Notes: generated by a model from the letters alone, not told the origin. Positions 1-11,541 are shown, counted from the first letter of the stretch. The stretch: 64,000 bases of DNA from Craterostigma plantagineum (GCA_027422505.1 JAPQWV010000018.1:10620001-10684000); one strand, 5' to 3'. Translations and numbers: made by a program.

Positions 1-364
1 ACCCAAAAATTTCTACACTCGCATAGCTTACCCGAAGCCGAAAATACCTAATTACCCAAAAATTGATTCGCCCGAATTTCACTACCGTAATTAATCTATT
101 CTTTGACTCGATAATTAAATAAAAACTCAATACCCGAATTTAAACTAACACGGCAAAAATTAAAATGGCTCTATCCGAAAATACCTAAAGTTACTCAAAA
201 ATTGTCCGGTCACGAAAATGAAGTCGACACTCGAAAATAAGTAAAATCTAAAAATTATCTTGACCCGAAAATTTCTAGGTCTCGAATCCTCGATTAAAAT
301 TTCAAGGTTACAAACTTATACTGTTGATTACGTCAAATTCTCGTATTAATTTACGGGTATTACA
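1..364 (-). mobile_element. 5' end of a Gypsy-type LTR, minus strand, cut by window edge
   Basis: Read on the minus strand the segment starts at 364 with TGTAATACCCGTAAATTAAT, nearly the same start as the two long LTR-like copies at 24495 and 26569. The body is full of short CG-containing words (CCCGAAAAT, CTCGAAAAT) and has no coding capacity. It abuts the truncated 3' LTR of the Tat-like element at 365, so it probably inserted into that element. Its other end lies outside the window. The similarity of the starts is seen; family assignment is inferred. Confidence 0.6.
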
Positions 365-365
365 C

Positions 366-441
366 ATAAAATAGATCTCGCAGCCTAAAATCTTGACCTT
401 TTTCCTCCTAGCGTGTGTGTATGTCTTAATCATTGATAGTT
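366..441 (-). repeat. Stub of 3' LTR of the Tat-like element
   Basis: Nearly the same sequence recurs at 4225-4302. The copy here is cut at 365 by the Gypsy-type LTR, leaving only about 75 bp of what should be a roughly 1.5-kb LTR. Confidence 0.55.
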
Positions 442-2378
442 ACTGTCCCATATAGAAAAATGATGCCAACACTGTTTTTATCAGCATCTTTTCTGATTTT
501 GAGTTCTGGCGGTAGTTGTTGTCTAGTGGGCTGGTCTGGTCTTGGGCCTAACACGGGCTATATGAGTTTCGGCCATTTTCAAGCGTTTCTGCACAGCAAA
601 GTAACAGCAAGTTCAAAAGTTCATATCTCCCAATTTCAAACTCGGATTAAAAATCCCTTTGGTCTGAATCAAGACTAACGAGTCTCTATCTTTGCTTAAA
701 ACTTCAGGTCCATCAGACATCGTTTACCACGTGATCTCGGAGGAATTCGAACCCTGCCGCAGAACTGCCGGTGAAAGTTGCTGTGAAATCTTAATTAAGT
801 GATATAATTATCTAAACAACTTCATTAATCACTCAGACGACCAACGTAAGAAAATACGTTTATAAAATCTCCCCACACTCAAGAGCTTGCCTGTCCTGAA
901 GCAAATAAAAGCAAATCAGTATAAATTGTGTAACTTATCACTTTAAGAATGAAAATGCACATGGAGATCATGTAAGCAAAGTCAGAAAGGACATACGAGA
1001 TCAACTATTTTCTACACGGCTACCTGAGTAAGACCAATCAAGATTCGTATCTCACAAGGATTCACACAATCACTCAGTGTATAGGTAAAAATGTCAATGA
1101 ATTCTCTCGGATTATGCATTAATCTAATCTCTACCTTGGAAACAATTCGTAAATGTATTATTCTCGGTGATAAAACAGAAATCGGAAGGTCTTTTCTGGG
1201 TGTAGCAGCGCTAAAGTATGTGAGGTAGGCAAATAGTAAGCAACAAAAGGATATGAGCAGTAGTAGTGCCGGGATCACACCATCGTCTCGAATGCATCGA
1301 AAGTTCTGCTTTTCTTTATTTTATTTATAGTTCTTTTGACTTTGTCGTTGTTTCACTAAAACCCATATTCGTTCTTAGGATCTCATACACTTTTTTTTGG
1401 AGAAATTGAAAGATTATCGGATGAAGGGTTCTTAGAATTTTTTCTCGACGGTGCTAAGCTCCCCTTCTCTCAACCTCTTTGCGAGTGAGAGATTATCAAT
1501 GGAGGTTCTTAACTTCTTTCTATGCTCAAATTCGGTGTTCATCGGGATATAGGCCCGGCTGCGCTTTTCAACTCCAACTGCAACCTCCACTTCCACTATT
1601 GCTCCGGTTGGGTATTTCTGAAGGCTTTATTCGGGTCGGCCGCTTTATATCATCGGGTTTTCATAAAGAAAAGGTCAGGCTTAAAATGGCTAACTACGGT
1701 GATCAGTCGTGGTCGGGACATTTGACTATAAACTTAATTCCTACGCCTTCGATATTTCACATAATCTCACTATAAGCAATTTCAAACGTAATACGCAAGC
1801 AAGTTCTAAAGAGAAATAACTTAATCATGATTCACACAAACCAAAGAAATGAGCAAAAAGCTCATAGGCTCAAAATCTCACAAAAATTGTGTTATGCGTA
1901 CGAATCTTTCAGGTATCACTAAGTTCATCATGCAAGAAAGACATCGACTACGCATGTGTATTCCTAATTACTCACATTAGTGTAACATAAAATCAATCTT
2001 AAGAAACATAATTTTGAAGAATTTTACCCCTTTTTTCATGTAATTCAACAAATCATGCACATATATAATGGTAATGTTCGCATCAGTTTCGCGAAATTCC
2101 CTATCCCCACACTTAAATTTTACGTTGTCCTTAATGTTTAATCATTGCAACTCATGGAAGAAGAAAATAATAATGGTTTAGAAAACTTCCCTGAATAGTC
2201 TGATGTGCATGTTTTGTAGATGTTTTCTCTCACAATTGGGATATGATTCGTTGCGACACCGGAGATGTAAGCTCTTTACGCACGGATCTCATACGAACTA
2301 CCTTAGAACCTGTAGGCAATTATACGTAAACGAAACGTCATAGCGAATTAAAGATACGAAAATAAAAACTGGTATTTT

Positions 2379-2414
<36 letters not shown>

Positions 2415-2710
2415 TTTGATAGGTACCTGGGTTGCCTCCCAAGAAGCGCTTTTCTTTAACGTTTTTTAGCTAGACATAGTCCGGAAAAAATTTCCAAGGC
2501 GGTTGAAAATCATAGTGCGATCCTCCCGTAACACGGAATGGTAGTTGTTCGTTTTTCTCCATGTTACTTATCGAGTCGTGTTCCCCATTCAATTCTCGCT
2601 TTCGTCTTCTCTTCTTCTAGATCAGACAATAGCATACCTATCGAGAAGATCGAGACTAGACAAAGAAAATCGAATCAAAAGTAGAAGTAAATTAAATTAG
2701 ACACCACATT
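442..2710 (-). other. Internal non-coding region of Tat-like element (copy A)
   Basis: From about 590 to 2100 this matches the region 55800-57238 in order, with many substitutions. Shared landmarks are the ATATCTCCCA word, the TCTCCCCACACTCA word, a CTTGTCCT-type tract, a CGGAAGGTCTTT word and a GTAATACGCAAGCAAGTTC-like word. A shorter third copy lies at 10000-10290. Open frames here are short and match nothing I know, so I call no gene. Confidence 0.55.
2391..2412. repeat. (TA)n microsatellite
   Basis: Uninterrupted alternating TA, about 11 units or more, inside the internal region of the Tat-like element. No other role is visible. Confidence 0.9.
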
Positions 2711-2726
2711 CTCCGACAACTGCGCT
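2711..2726 (-). other. Degenerate primer-binding site of Tat-like element
   Basis: The plus-strand text CTCCGACAACTGCGCT resembles a decayed complement of the tRNA-Arg-type PBS (TGGCGCC-GTTGCC-GGGGA) used by Tat/Ogre elements. It lies just inside the putative 5' LTR (2733-4302), where a PBS should be. Several positions differ, so this is an inference from placement and partial match. Confidence 0.45.
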
Positions 2727-2732
2727 AAAATT

Positions 2733-4302
2733 TGGTCGCGTCGTAAACGGCCAGAAATAAAATTATAACCTTACTAAAACAAGCATAGCGGAAGTAAGGA
2801 TCATCTCCACAAGGAAGATGGTTAATTTACTTCTATATCAAAATTCGACTAAATATTATAAAATAATAAGGGGGTTTTTGTTGTTTACGGTTCAAATCAA
2901 CGAAATTAAACTAATGATAGACGAGGGAAAAAAAATAAATACTAACGAATATAAATTAGTTGAAGTAATCGTTCTCCACCTTGATTATATAATTGATCAT
3001 CGATTCCTAAAAAACGTGTATACGTAAGTATAATCGGTTATAGTTGTCGACGAACGCCTAACAAACAATCCCTTCTTAGTTTCTTGATAATTAAGAGACG
3101 CTCTATAATCAATTCCCTAATCGAAACTAACCTCCGGGATGCCCTACAACGTTTAAGATTCCGACATCATTAAATACGAAAGAGACCCGATTATTGGCTA
3201 ACTCGCACGGACGAAGCTCTCTCAAGAAACGACGTTGGTCTGTTAAAATCAAATCGCGTAAACTACAATATAACTTACACTTACCTAGGGTAGAGAAGTT
3301 GAATATTGTTCGCTACTTATTTGAAACAAACAAACAATTACGGATTTCTAGTTTCAATTAGCCATAGACTAACGTAGATTAATGAAATATTTGCAACTAT
3401 TTAATCAAAGTATGTTCAACTGAAATAGTTTCAAGCTTAAACAAATACTCACGCATTCATGAATAAGCACAATAAGCTCACAATATTATAAATTAGCACT
3501 TCAACTATAATTAACTTAACTACGAAACATAACAATCGAAGCATGTAGATAGATAGAAGGCAAAGTCGCTTACAACCGTTCGAATTTGCGGAATTTCAGC
3601 CCCGGTCAAACAATCAGTCCAACCCCAACGATCAACCCAAGTTTCGGCTGAACTTCATTAGGTCTTTTTGTCGAATGGATGGTAAGCGTCCATTTCCCAT
3701 AAGGAGTTTCTCGGCCTCAACAGCTGCTGCTTCTCTAAAGATAAGGTGTCTTCTCGTTATGGTTTCTCGTTAAGCAGTTGGTGAGCGACTAAGGTGCAGT
3801 TGTATGCTTCACGTCCTTGCTTTAGTTGTGCGCTTGACTCCTTGTTGCAGCTGCGGTCTTCCTTGAGATGAGTGAGGGTCGACAGCAACTAAGAGCAGCC
3901 TGCGTGATTCCTTCCAGCCGTGAGCTGCCTGCTTCGATTTTCTTCAGCCTTGAGGTGCTTAGGACAGCTGAGCTTGAGAGGTGTATGCTTCGGTTAAAGT
4001 CGCAGCTAAGAACAACCTACTTGGAGTAGCTCTTTTCTTTGGCGTGAGCTGCGTGCTTATGAGTGGTGGTTCAGCGGATGCAGCAGCTCTACGTTTCCCG
4101 TCTTTTGGATATTTTGGGAGATATCTCAACATGAACAGCTCTGTCCCCTTTTAATAAACGTAAAAACCTTGTCCAATTCTTCTCACGCGTGTTCTTCAGC
4201 GACAAGCTCATAGATAGTGCAGCGATAAGATAGATCTCACAGCCTGAAATATTGACCTTTTTCCTCCTAGCGTGCGTGTGTATGATTTAATCATTGATAG
4301 TT
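2733..4302 (-). repeat. 5' LTR of Tat-like element
   Basis: On the minus strand it starts at about 4302 with the short repeat shared with 366-441 and ends near 2733 in a CA dinucleotide next to the degenerate PBS. It is non-coding. Around 3700-4100 there are reiterated GAGCTGC(C/G)TGCTTC-like words. The right edge abuts Copia protease sequence. Confidence 0.5.
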
Positions 4303-6164
4303 TGATATCACCTGCCATATGGTGGGAACACCCACTGTCGAGATACCACTTGTTTTTCTTGCTGGATTTTCTTCTTTGTAACTGCATGAATCAATTCTTT
4401 TCTGAGGTGCTAAACTTTGATTGGGTCCTAAAAGGTTAGCGGCAAAATAATTCCTGTTAACACATGAAATATCATGTGTCACAGACTGTGATCTGTTACA
4501 CAGGTAGGCCAGTGTTAGAAACTTGATTCTCGGAACCTGCTTTGGCCTCCAGGCATATCTAGACTTTCCGTTCTCTTCAAAAAACAGTTGTTAGAATAAT
4601 GACCGTGACGGCCGCATGAAAAACACTTAGGCTTTCTAACGATTTGTGGTGCAGTGTGTTTATGTGTCATGGAATATCATATCCCTAATTTTCCAACATT
4701 TCTAGGAATACTGAGTAACATATCAAGGTTTTGTTTTCCTTCAGATGTCTATCAACAGTACGTGTTTTTTCTTCTAAGGAAATTTTAAGAACAAAGATGT
4801 CTCTACATATATCACTATTTTTCTTTTAAAGCTCTTTACAATTTACACAAGGCTTTTTTTCCTTTAGGGTTTCTGGCTCGGCTCTCAAACATTCATTATC
4901 TAGATCCGTTTGGTGCTTTCTCTAGCTACGTCATCTCGTTGCCTAACCAATCTCTTGACTTGAGCGACTTAATCCTCCTTTCTGCATTTTGAATTATTTC
5001 AAACATCTCTTCCTTTTCATCTACATCAGGGACTGAGGAAGCGTATCATGAGATTCATCTTACCTAACATATAATTCATTCAAAATAAGTATTTTCTTAA
5101 TAGTGGATGAGGAAGATACATGATCATCATCATCGGCCATGTAGACGAGATCTTCCTCCTCTTCACTTTCGACATATTCCCAGTTTGTGACCATGGCTTT
5201 CTGCATATTTATCTTTTTGTCACCATTTTCCATCGGGCAGTTTGAGGCGAAGTGGCCTGACTTGTTGCATTTGAAGCATTTCAGGTCATTGTTCCCGGAT
5301 GACGATATTCCCTTGTTTCTTAGCTGGAACTTGGAGTTTCTTTTGAATTTTCTTCTCGGCCGAGATTTTTCGAATTTTCTGGTCAGCATGGCACTCCAGT
5401 AAGTCTTCCTCAGTTTCTTCTTCACCCTCAGAGTCATTCTCTTTCCGTGTTGAAGGCAATGTTTGGTTGATTTCTAGCTTGGGGTTTTTCTTTGATGGAG
5501 ATTTGACTCATCTCGTACGTGGTTAGAGATCCGATCAGTTCCGAGACGGAGAGTTCGTCTAAACCCTTTGCTTCGTAGATGGCAGTTACTTTGGAATTCC
5601 ATTCTCTTTGAAGAGATCTCAGGATTTTTTGCACCTTCTCACCGTCTGGTATTTTCTTTCCCAACGAGAACATTTGACTTGCATAGATGTGGCTTATAGT
5701 CTCGTTGTCCTCCATGTTGAACAGCTCGTATTGGTGAGTCAAGAGGGCTATTCTTTCTTGTACAACTCGAGTAGTTCACTCATGTGTGACTTGAAGCATG
5801 TCCCACATATCTTTAGCAGATTCATATGAGCTCACGCGATTGTATTCTTCTCTTGTAAGCGCGCAGGCAATCATGTTCTTTGCTTTGGCATTCAGGGAGA
5901 TTCTTCGCTTGTCTGTTGCATCGTATTCAGCACCTTTCTTTGGAGTTCCATCCGCCATTTTGGGATTGTATGGTCCAGTAGTGATGATATCCATAGATCA
6001 TAGTCAGCAGCAAGCAGGAATTCCTTCATACGGTTATTCCACATGGCGTAGTAAGTTCCATCAAATAGTGGTGGACTGGAATGTGATTGTCCCTCTGCAA
6101 AAACATCAAAAACTCGAAGAAGTCATTAGATCTTTAACTCAGGCTTGTTAGGCCCGTCGTTTAA
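4303..6164 (-). pseudogene. Copia gag-protease remnant (copy A)
   Basis: Minus-strand reading from about 5994 down gives a Copia Gag (UBN2/gag-polypeptide type). It includes KDMWDMLQVTHE, the LLTHQYELFNMEDNETI stretch, and a CCHC zinc knuckle CFKCNKSGHFASNC at about 5232-5275. At 4303-4345 the aspartic protease active site appears as WYLDSGCSHHMAGD. The frame shifts between the pieces (near 5775, 5435 and below 5060). The reading stops dead at 4303, where the Tat-like element begins; integrase and RT are absent. A related copy lies at 39234-40012. Gag packages element RNA; this copy cannot be functional. Confidence 0.85.
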
Positions 6165-6179
6165 CCCGCTTTGATACCA
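6165..6179 (-). other. Primer-binding site of Copia copy A
   Basis: The minus strand reads TGGTATCAAAGCGGG, one mismatch from the initiator tRNA-Met complement TGGTATCAGAGC. It lies between the gag leader and an LTR beginning at 6182, which fixes element orientation as minus. Confidence 0.75.
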
Positions 6180-6181
6180 AA

Positions 6182-6950
6182 TGAAGATAAAAACGTGCGT
6201 AAGAGGGGGTGAATTAGGCTTATAAAAATTTATGCTTCTTCTTTTCACAAATCCTAAGATGTAGTGACTAAGATATGCCTACTGATGCTTGTGACGAGTA
6301 TGCCTGATATATCCTAGTAACGCCGGAGTGTGTCGGGTCTGTCTCAGAGCGAAAAAAGGAAATAACTGTAAAGTAAATGCGAGACATGATTTTTATAGAG
6401 GTTCCATACCCAATCGGGGTTTACTCCTCTCCTTGGGGTTTGCTCCCCAAGAGTTTAACCAATCATTATATTGCACCATAGCTGGATACAAAATTGAATG
6501 ATTAGCTGAATACACAAACGAAACAAGTCGATCACTAGACACACTAGGTTACCACATGCCGAGTTTCATTCCTCAGAATCTTCTGATCCTGACAGACACA
6601 GCCCACTACTGATGGGCCCCCGGAACTCGTCCTTCCCTTCACGCGTGCGTAAACTTCGACCTTGCCTCCTTGGTATTGCTCATGTCCGAAGACAACACGT
6701 CCGAAGACATAATTTATGGTGGGAGGTTGGAATAACTCAGTACGTTCAGTACTTCGCAAGTGATCGCTTAGATAGGCAGAAAGCTATCGCAAATGATCGA
6801 TCAGGAATCTCTTCATAATGTTTCTGCTCAAAACTCTCGTAGTCGTATGTTCGCAAATTCTAAGTAACTTGAAATTATTAAGTGTTGCTAATATATAAAC
6901 CTTTTCACACACTTTACATGGAAAATCAGATCAAGATATTAATCACCAAA
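6182..6950 (-). repeat. 5' LTR of Copia copy A (outer end uncertain)
   Basis: On the plus strand it begins TGAAG followed by a G-run, then GTGAATTAGGC. Copy B at 40027 has the same arrangement (TGAAGTG..., G-run, GTGAATTAGGC). Both continue with a TTGGGGT..CTCCCCAAGAG pair and a CACGTCCGAAGAC word. The right boundary is not marked by a clear repeat end; 6950 is approximate. Confidence 0.6.
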
Positions 6951-7800
6951 TCAAGCAAGTCCATGTAATTTTCTAGAATCACATGCCATATAAATCATGC
7001 TTATCATAAATCATCACAACGGTCATAAGCTCCAAATAGCATGATTATAATCTACATAAAAGCTCAATTTTGTATTCACGTTATATTTATTAATTCGAGT
7101 GATAATTTCCATAACAGCATTTTCATATGTGATTCCCTGCATTTTATAGAACAAGTCAATCCAGATTTACTTCCCATGTTTAGCACACGAGATAACACAC
7201 AACATCAGATCAATATATTTCCATGTTTAGCACATAATATCAGATCAGATCACAGCTATCACGAATTAACATGTCATGCCACAACTTTCCATATTTCAGA
7301 GATCACATCCGTTTATAGCACATACCATAAAATAGCACCTTATCCACAAAGTCAATCAATCAAATCTTTCCTAATTATAATATCCAAATCAGTATAAGGA
7401 AAGATATCAATTCAATTTTGCACAATTAATTTATTGGGATGCATTCAAAAATCGTAGATGCAAGTTTCACTCAGGAATAAACGGTTCTCAACGGATATAT
7501 CACTTTCCGTATATAGTCAACATATTTTCCTTATATAATCCGGTAGGATATCTCACGCGTTTTTTCATAAATAGCACAGAACGATATATCCTAGCGTGTG
7601 AGGTGTCTATAACATGCGATCACATAGTTCCACCAATAAATCACAGAATCACATGCGAATAAAATATTTGACACTTTAACCATTTTATAGCTCATAATTC
7701 ATGCATAGTCAAATATTATCATGTACTTAGACATTATATTGATCATTCATTGCTTAATTTATAGACCTAACGTCATTACAATTACATAGTTCATCAAAAC
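6951..7800. other. AT-rich region, no gene seen
   Basis: The frames are broken and the one long open frame (7041-7397 +) has no recognisable residues. A CCATGTTTAGCACA phrase occurs twice (7178 and 7223), with nearby ATCAGATCA words. Probably decayed LTR or intergenic sequence. Confidence 0.5.
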
Positions 7801-8270
7801 TCTCTAACGCTCATGGACCAAAAAGGTCAACACTAGCAAAGCTAGCGGAAGGTCAGAACCCCGAGGCCAACTCCAACTTTGACCTTTCGGTCTAAGGTTC
7901 GCGTATGCTATTATAGTTAGTCGATTCGATCCTTGACATTCCCAGCATACGATCGATTCGACTATGAGTCAGTGTCCAAATACAGACAATCCCCGATTCG
8001 TCTTGTATCAATGTCACGAGCTCCCACTGCCTTGAGTGAGCAACTGGCACAGTCACATTGGACTCGTCGACATATCAAGTTTATCTGATCAATCCGGTCA
8101 CCCTACCAAAGATATTTACTTGTGGACAATTTTAACCTCAGATAATAATAGTCCATCGGTGCCCCCTCTCTGCCAAGCAGAATCGATAACTAAACTCTAA
8201 CGTTTGGGTTTTATTCAATTTATCTTCTTAAACAGAATGTCTTATAAGAAAAAACTCTAAGAGGGATAAG
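7801..8270. other. Possible LTR fragment next to the TRIM
   Basis: The style (many TCG words, a TGCCAAGCAGA phrase near 8170, a short AT-rich tail) resembles the Copia LTR at 29640-31824, but I could not align it along its length. No coding frame. Low-confidence call. Confidence 0.3.
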
Positions 8271-8735
8271 CATACCGTCCCATATCGGGTGTTACTGTAG
8301 CGTCGGTCCATACCGAGACTAGTGGGTTGGGCCCACCGCACTCCGACTGATAGTCTGGTCCCACTGTACAACCATTAAACCTTTCAGCGTGCTTCGTCCT
8401 CGCTCACACGCACCCTGGGAAAACTTTCCACGGAGTCACCCATCCCTAGATTGCCCAAGTCAAGCACGCGTAATTTTGGAGTTTCTATTGATAAACTCCC
8501 GAAAAGGTAGGTCGACATTGGTGATATAAGTAGTACTATCAATTCTCTTATACGATTCTTAGCCTGACACGCCCATACATTGTCAGTCTCAGGATCCCCT
8601 CTCATTCGGGTGAGGGATCGGTTCATTCATGTTCCCCTTCGCCTATAAGCCTGCCAGGAGCCGCTCCTTGTCCGTGCCACTCTATGGCACCGGCGATCAC
8701 TTCCCCCCCCCCCCTCTTCGGCCCCGAGCGTCACA
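8271..8735 (-). repeat. 3' LTR of Cassandra-like TRIM
   Basis: Matches 8809-9266 nearly throughout, for example GTTACTGTAGCGTCGGTC and CTCCCGAAAAGGTAGGTCGA. It carries a C-run at 8703-8714 that is shorter and interrupted in the partner LTR. Confidence 0.8.
8391..8487 (-). promoter_or_regulatory. 5S rRNA-like Pol III promoter core in TRIM LTR (left)
   Basis: The minus strand carries CGTGCTTGACTTGG then GGATGGGTGACT, corresponding to the 5S rRNA internal region (AAGTTAAGCGTGCTTGG ... GGATGGGTGACC). In Cassandra elements this segment is retained as an internal Pol III promoter. Several 5S positions are changed here, so present activity is unknown. Confidence 0.65.
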
Positions 8736-8793
8736 TGCCCACCAGCTTCCGCATGGTTCGTCTCCGAACGAGCACCTTACTGTTAGAGGTTGT

Positions 8794-8805
8794 GCTCTGA
8801 TGCCA
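8794..8805 (-). other. Primer-binding site of TRIM
   Basis: The minus strand reads TGGCATCAGAGC, close to the initiator tRNA-Met complement. It lies a few bases from the right LTR, as expected for a minus-strand element. Confidence 0.75.
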
Positions 8806-8808
8806 CCT

Positions 8809-9266
8809 ATAACATTCGGCCCATACCGGTTGTTACTGTAGCGTCGGTCCCATCGGGACCAGTGGGGTTCACCACACTCCGACTGATAGTATGGCTCCAT
8901 TGTACCACCATTAAACCTTTCAGCGTGCTTCGTCCTCGCTCACACGCACCCTGAGAAAACTCCCCAAGGGGTCACCCATCTCTAGATTGCCCCAAGTCAA
9001 GCACACTCAACTTTGGAGTTTCTATAGATGGACTCCCGAAAAGGTAGGTCGACCTTGGTGATATGAGTAGTATTATCAATTCTCTTATACGATTCTTAGC
9101 CTGACATGCCCAACATTGTCAGTCTCGTGATCCTCTCTCATTCGGGTGTGGGATCGGTTCATTCATGTACCCCTTCGCCTAGAAGCTTGCCAAGAGCCGC
9201 TCTTTGTCCGTGCCCCTCTATGGCACCGGCGATCACTCCCCGCCCTCTTCGGCCCCGGGTGTCACA
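8809..9266 (-). repeat. 5' LTR of Cassandra-like TRIM
   Basis: On the minus strand it starts TGTGACACCCGGGGCCGAAG at 9266. A second 5S-like core lies at 8927-9025. It is similar to the left LTR but visibly diverged (several substitutions and small indels), so the insertion is not recent. Confidence 0.8.
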
Positions 9267-9999
9267 GACTGTCCCTGTTAATCATTACTCCGTTCCCGAA
9301 GGCCAACATAGTAGGACCGAAATCCTATGATGTTATCTCATGCTAATTCAGAGCGTTGGCTTGCTTTGAGCACTCTAATTTCTTCAAGTAACGAGACTCG
9401 GCCACCACCAGGAGCACATCGCCGGCAGAAGAGACGGGATGGCCGGAATAGACCCGAGAGCCAACCGACCGGCCCATCCCAAGGTCCAACTACGAGCTTT
9501 TTAATTGCAACAACTTAAATATGCGCTAATGGAGCTGGAATTACCGCGGCTGCTGGCACCAGACTTCCCTCCAATGGATCCTCATTAAAGGATGATTGTA
9601 CTTATTCCAATTACCAGACTCGTTGAGCCCAGTATTGTTATTTATTGTCACTACCTCCCCGTGTCGGAATTGGGTAATTTCCTCGCCTGCTGCCTTCCTT
9701 GGATGTGGTAGCCGTTACTCAGGCTCCCTCTCCGGAATCGAACTCTAATTCTCCGTCTCCCGTCACAACCATAGTAGGCCACTATCCTACCATCGAAAGT
9801 TGATTGGGCAGAAATTTGAATGATGCGTCGCCGGCTTTTTGGCCGTGCGATCCGTCGAGTTATCATGAATCATCGCAACAACGGATGGAGCCCGTGTCGA
9901 CCTTTTTCTAATAAATGCATCCCTTCCAAAAGTCAGGGTTTGTTGCACGTATTAGCTCTAGAATTACTACGGTTATCCGAGTAGCAGGTACCATCAAAC
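9267..9999 (-). rRNA. 18S rRNA gene fragment (decayed, non-functional)
   Basis: The minus strand reads as the 5' half of plant 18S rRNA, from GGTACCTGCTACTCGGATAA near 9980 to GATTAACAGGGACAGTC at 9267. Universal landmarks are present: CCAGCAGCCGCGGTAATTCC around 9540-9560, TAATTCTAGAGCTAATACGT near 9950, and the ATCCAAGGAAGGCAGCAGGC region near 9690. It lacks both ends of the gene. It has substitutions and small deletions, including a shortened stretch near 9390-9440. It is a translocated rDNA piece outside an array, joined to a TRIM on one side and Tat-like sequence on the other. Confidence 0.93.
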
Positions 10000-10290
10000 G
10001 TTCGTCGTCGAGCTGCCTGACTTGTATATCTCCCAATAGAAAACTCGGATTCAAAATTTGGTCTAGAATCAAGATTAACGAGTCTTCTACTTCAGTTAAA
10101 ATTTCATGTCCATCGGACATCGTTTACCCCTTGATCTCGGAGGAATTCGAACCTGCCGCAGAACTGCCGGTGAAAGTGTGAATTTTGCTGTGAAATCTTA
10201 ATTAAGTGCTATAATTATCGAAACAACTTCATTAATCACTTAGACGGCCTATAATTAACAAATATAAACGTAAAAAATACGCTTATCAAT
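10000..10290. mobile_element. Fragment of Tat-like internal region (copy B)
   Basis: Matches 610-870 closely: TGATCTCGGAGGAATTCGAA, CTGCCGCAGAACTGCCGGTG and GTGAAATCTTAATTAAGTG occur in both. It begins right after the 18S fragment and fades near 10290. Confidence 0.7.
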
Positions 10291-10964
10291 ATCTAATAAC
10301 TCAAATTGAGACCTAATAACCCTATTCGACAATTAATGCAAAACATACGAATTTAGGTTCGACTTGGTTTGGAGGAATTTAGTCAAACTATCCAAAACGA
10401 AAACGTCACATCGAAGGATCGAACGAGAGAGGAGGATGTGAAGATTTTTCATGGATGATTTGGGTGTTCAATTTGAAGATTTGTTCGATTTGTTGATGTA
10501 TATTTGTATCTAGTGTGTGTCTGGTTCTTTCGTTGGATTTCATAGAATTTTTTTTTTAACTCAAAAATCTTGGTAAATTTGTAATTATATAAGTTAAATG
10601 GGGTATTATTGGCCCATGGGTCCTTAAATGAAAGATAGTCCTAGTTGGTCCTTAAGTGATAAATAATCAGACAAGGGAGTTATGTGATATATATTATGCT
10701 AATAGGTAGTTAAGTGAAATTCTCACTTTTCTATTACTATTCATTATTATTACTATTATTATTATTATTTACGAAAAACTCATTAGGGCCTCAACTTTGA
10801 ATTTCGAAAACGGGCTACATGACATGGAATTCAAATTCGATAAATTATCTGTATTTAGATTTAACATTGGATTTGGAGGAAATCGAAATCCAAATTCGCT
10901 TGTTAAACGAAATATTTTGGGGAAATCTTGATTTCAATCCAAATTCGAAACCCAAACGAACCAT
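10291..10964. other. Intergenic, no gene seen
   Basis: AT-rich. There are short ATT/TTA runs at 10741-10770 and a GGTCCTTAA phrase repeated twice near 10618 and 10648. No coding frame with recognisable content. Confidence 0.5.
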
Positions 10965-11345
10965 TAATGGGCCTGGTTCGAGTTCCACTCAAAGACATAT
11001 AATATTTATTATACTAATCAACCCAATATTTTATTTCTCTTTTAATTTTGACCCCAAATTGGTAGATTTAATACTCACATCCCATGGATAATTTTCAACC
11101 ACCAACACAATTTTCTTTTATTTAAGTTTGCCTCTTGATTTATAAACTTATAACTTGTAAAAAGTTCATAAAAACAAGTATATTTTCTATGTTGTTTGAT
11201 CGATTCATTTATATATATTTATTATATCTAAAGATATACCGATTTTACGCCTGTTTGATTCCGACTTTATACCGGTAAATCACTAAGCCTTAAACCATTA
11301 AAATATTCGGTCCGTTTGATAAATCCCATTTCAAACCTTGGGATA
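10965..11345. repeat. Old direct repeat, left copy
   Basis: Shares an ordered series of words with 12720-13047: a TATTTTATTT block, a TTTTATTTAA block, GTTCAT(A/T)AAAACA, TATATTTTC, GATTCCGA(C/T), TATACCGGT(A/T)AA and TTCGGTCCG. The copies are strongly diverged. They could be LTRs of an ancient element or a plain duplication. Confidence 0.55.
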
Positions 11346-11477
11346 CTAGACCCGAAACCCATGGGGACAAATTCTATGACTAGTACTCCATAAATTTAAA
11401 ACATATGCACATATTCCAATTTCCATGGACACCTTAGAGTATGTGCCTCTCAAACCCATATGTCAAAATACATAAGA

Positions 11478-11541
<64 letters not shown>
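11478..11541. repeat. (AAT)n microsatellite
   Basis: About 21 uninterrupted AAT/ATA units, directly beside a MITE and thus likely length-polymorphic. Confidence 0.95.

Larger units (their letters stand above)
365..4302 (-). mobile_element. Non-autonomous Tat/Retand-like LTR retrotransposon (decayed)
   Basis: A direct repeat of about 75 bp occurs at 366-441 and 4225-4302 (shared text includes GACCTTTTTCCTCCTAGCGTG). I read these as the start of the 3' LTR and of the 5' LTR of one minus-strand element. Between them lies a non-coding internal region and, at 2711-2726, a degenerate primer-binding site. I find no gag or pol. The minus strand also carries the 'gaggacaagc'-type tract typical of Tat-group non-coding regions. 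It sits inside a Copia protease sequence at 4303, so it inserted into that older element. The family call rests on recognised non-coding signatures and not on protein. Confidence 0.55.
8271..9266 (-). mobile_element. Cassandra-like TRIM retrotransposon
   Basis: Two direct repeats of about 460 bp (8271-8735 and 8809-9266) flank only about 73 bp of internal sequence. That internal part holds a Met-type PBS (8794-8805). On the minus strand each LTR starts TGTGAC and contains a 5S-rRNA-like core (8391-8487, 8927-9025). A very short element with two LTRs and a 5S-like promoter in each is the hallmark of Cassandra TRIMs. It codes for nothing and would depend on other elements. The left LTR outer end is set by alignment and may be off by a few bases. 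The right end touches 18S rDNA directly, with no visible target duplication. Confidence 0.8.

Noticed and set aside
8703..8714. Poly-C run as a regulatory element
   Set aside because: It is a homopolymer expansion in one TRIM LTR and is short and interrupted in the partner LTR, so slippage is the simple explanation.
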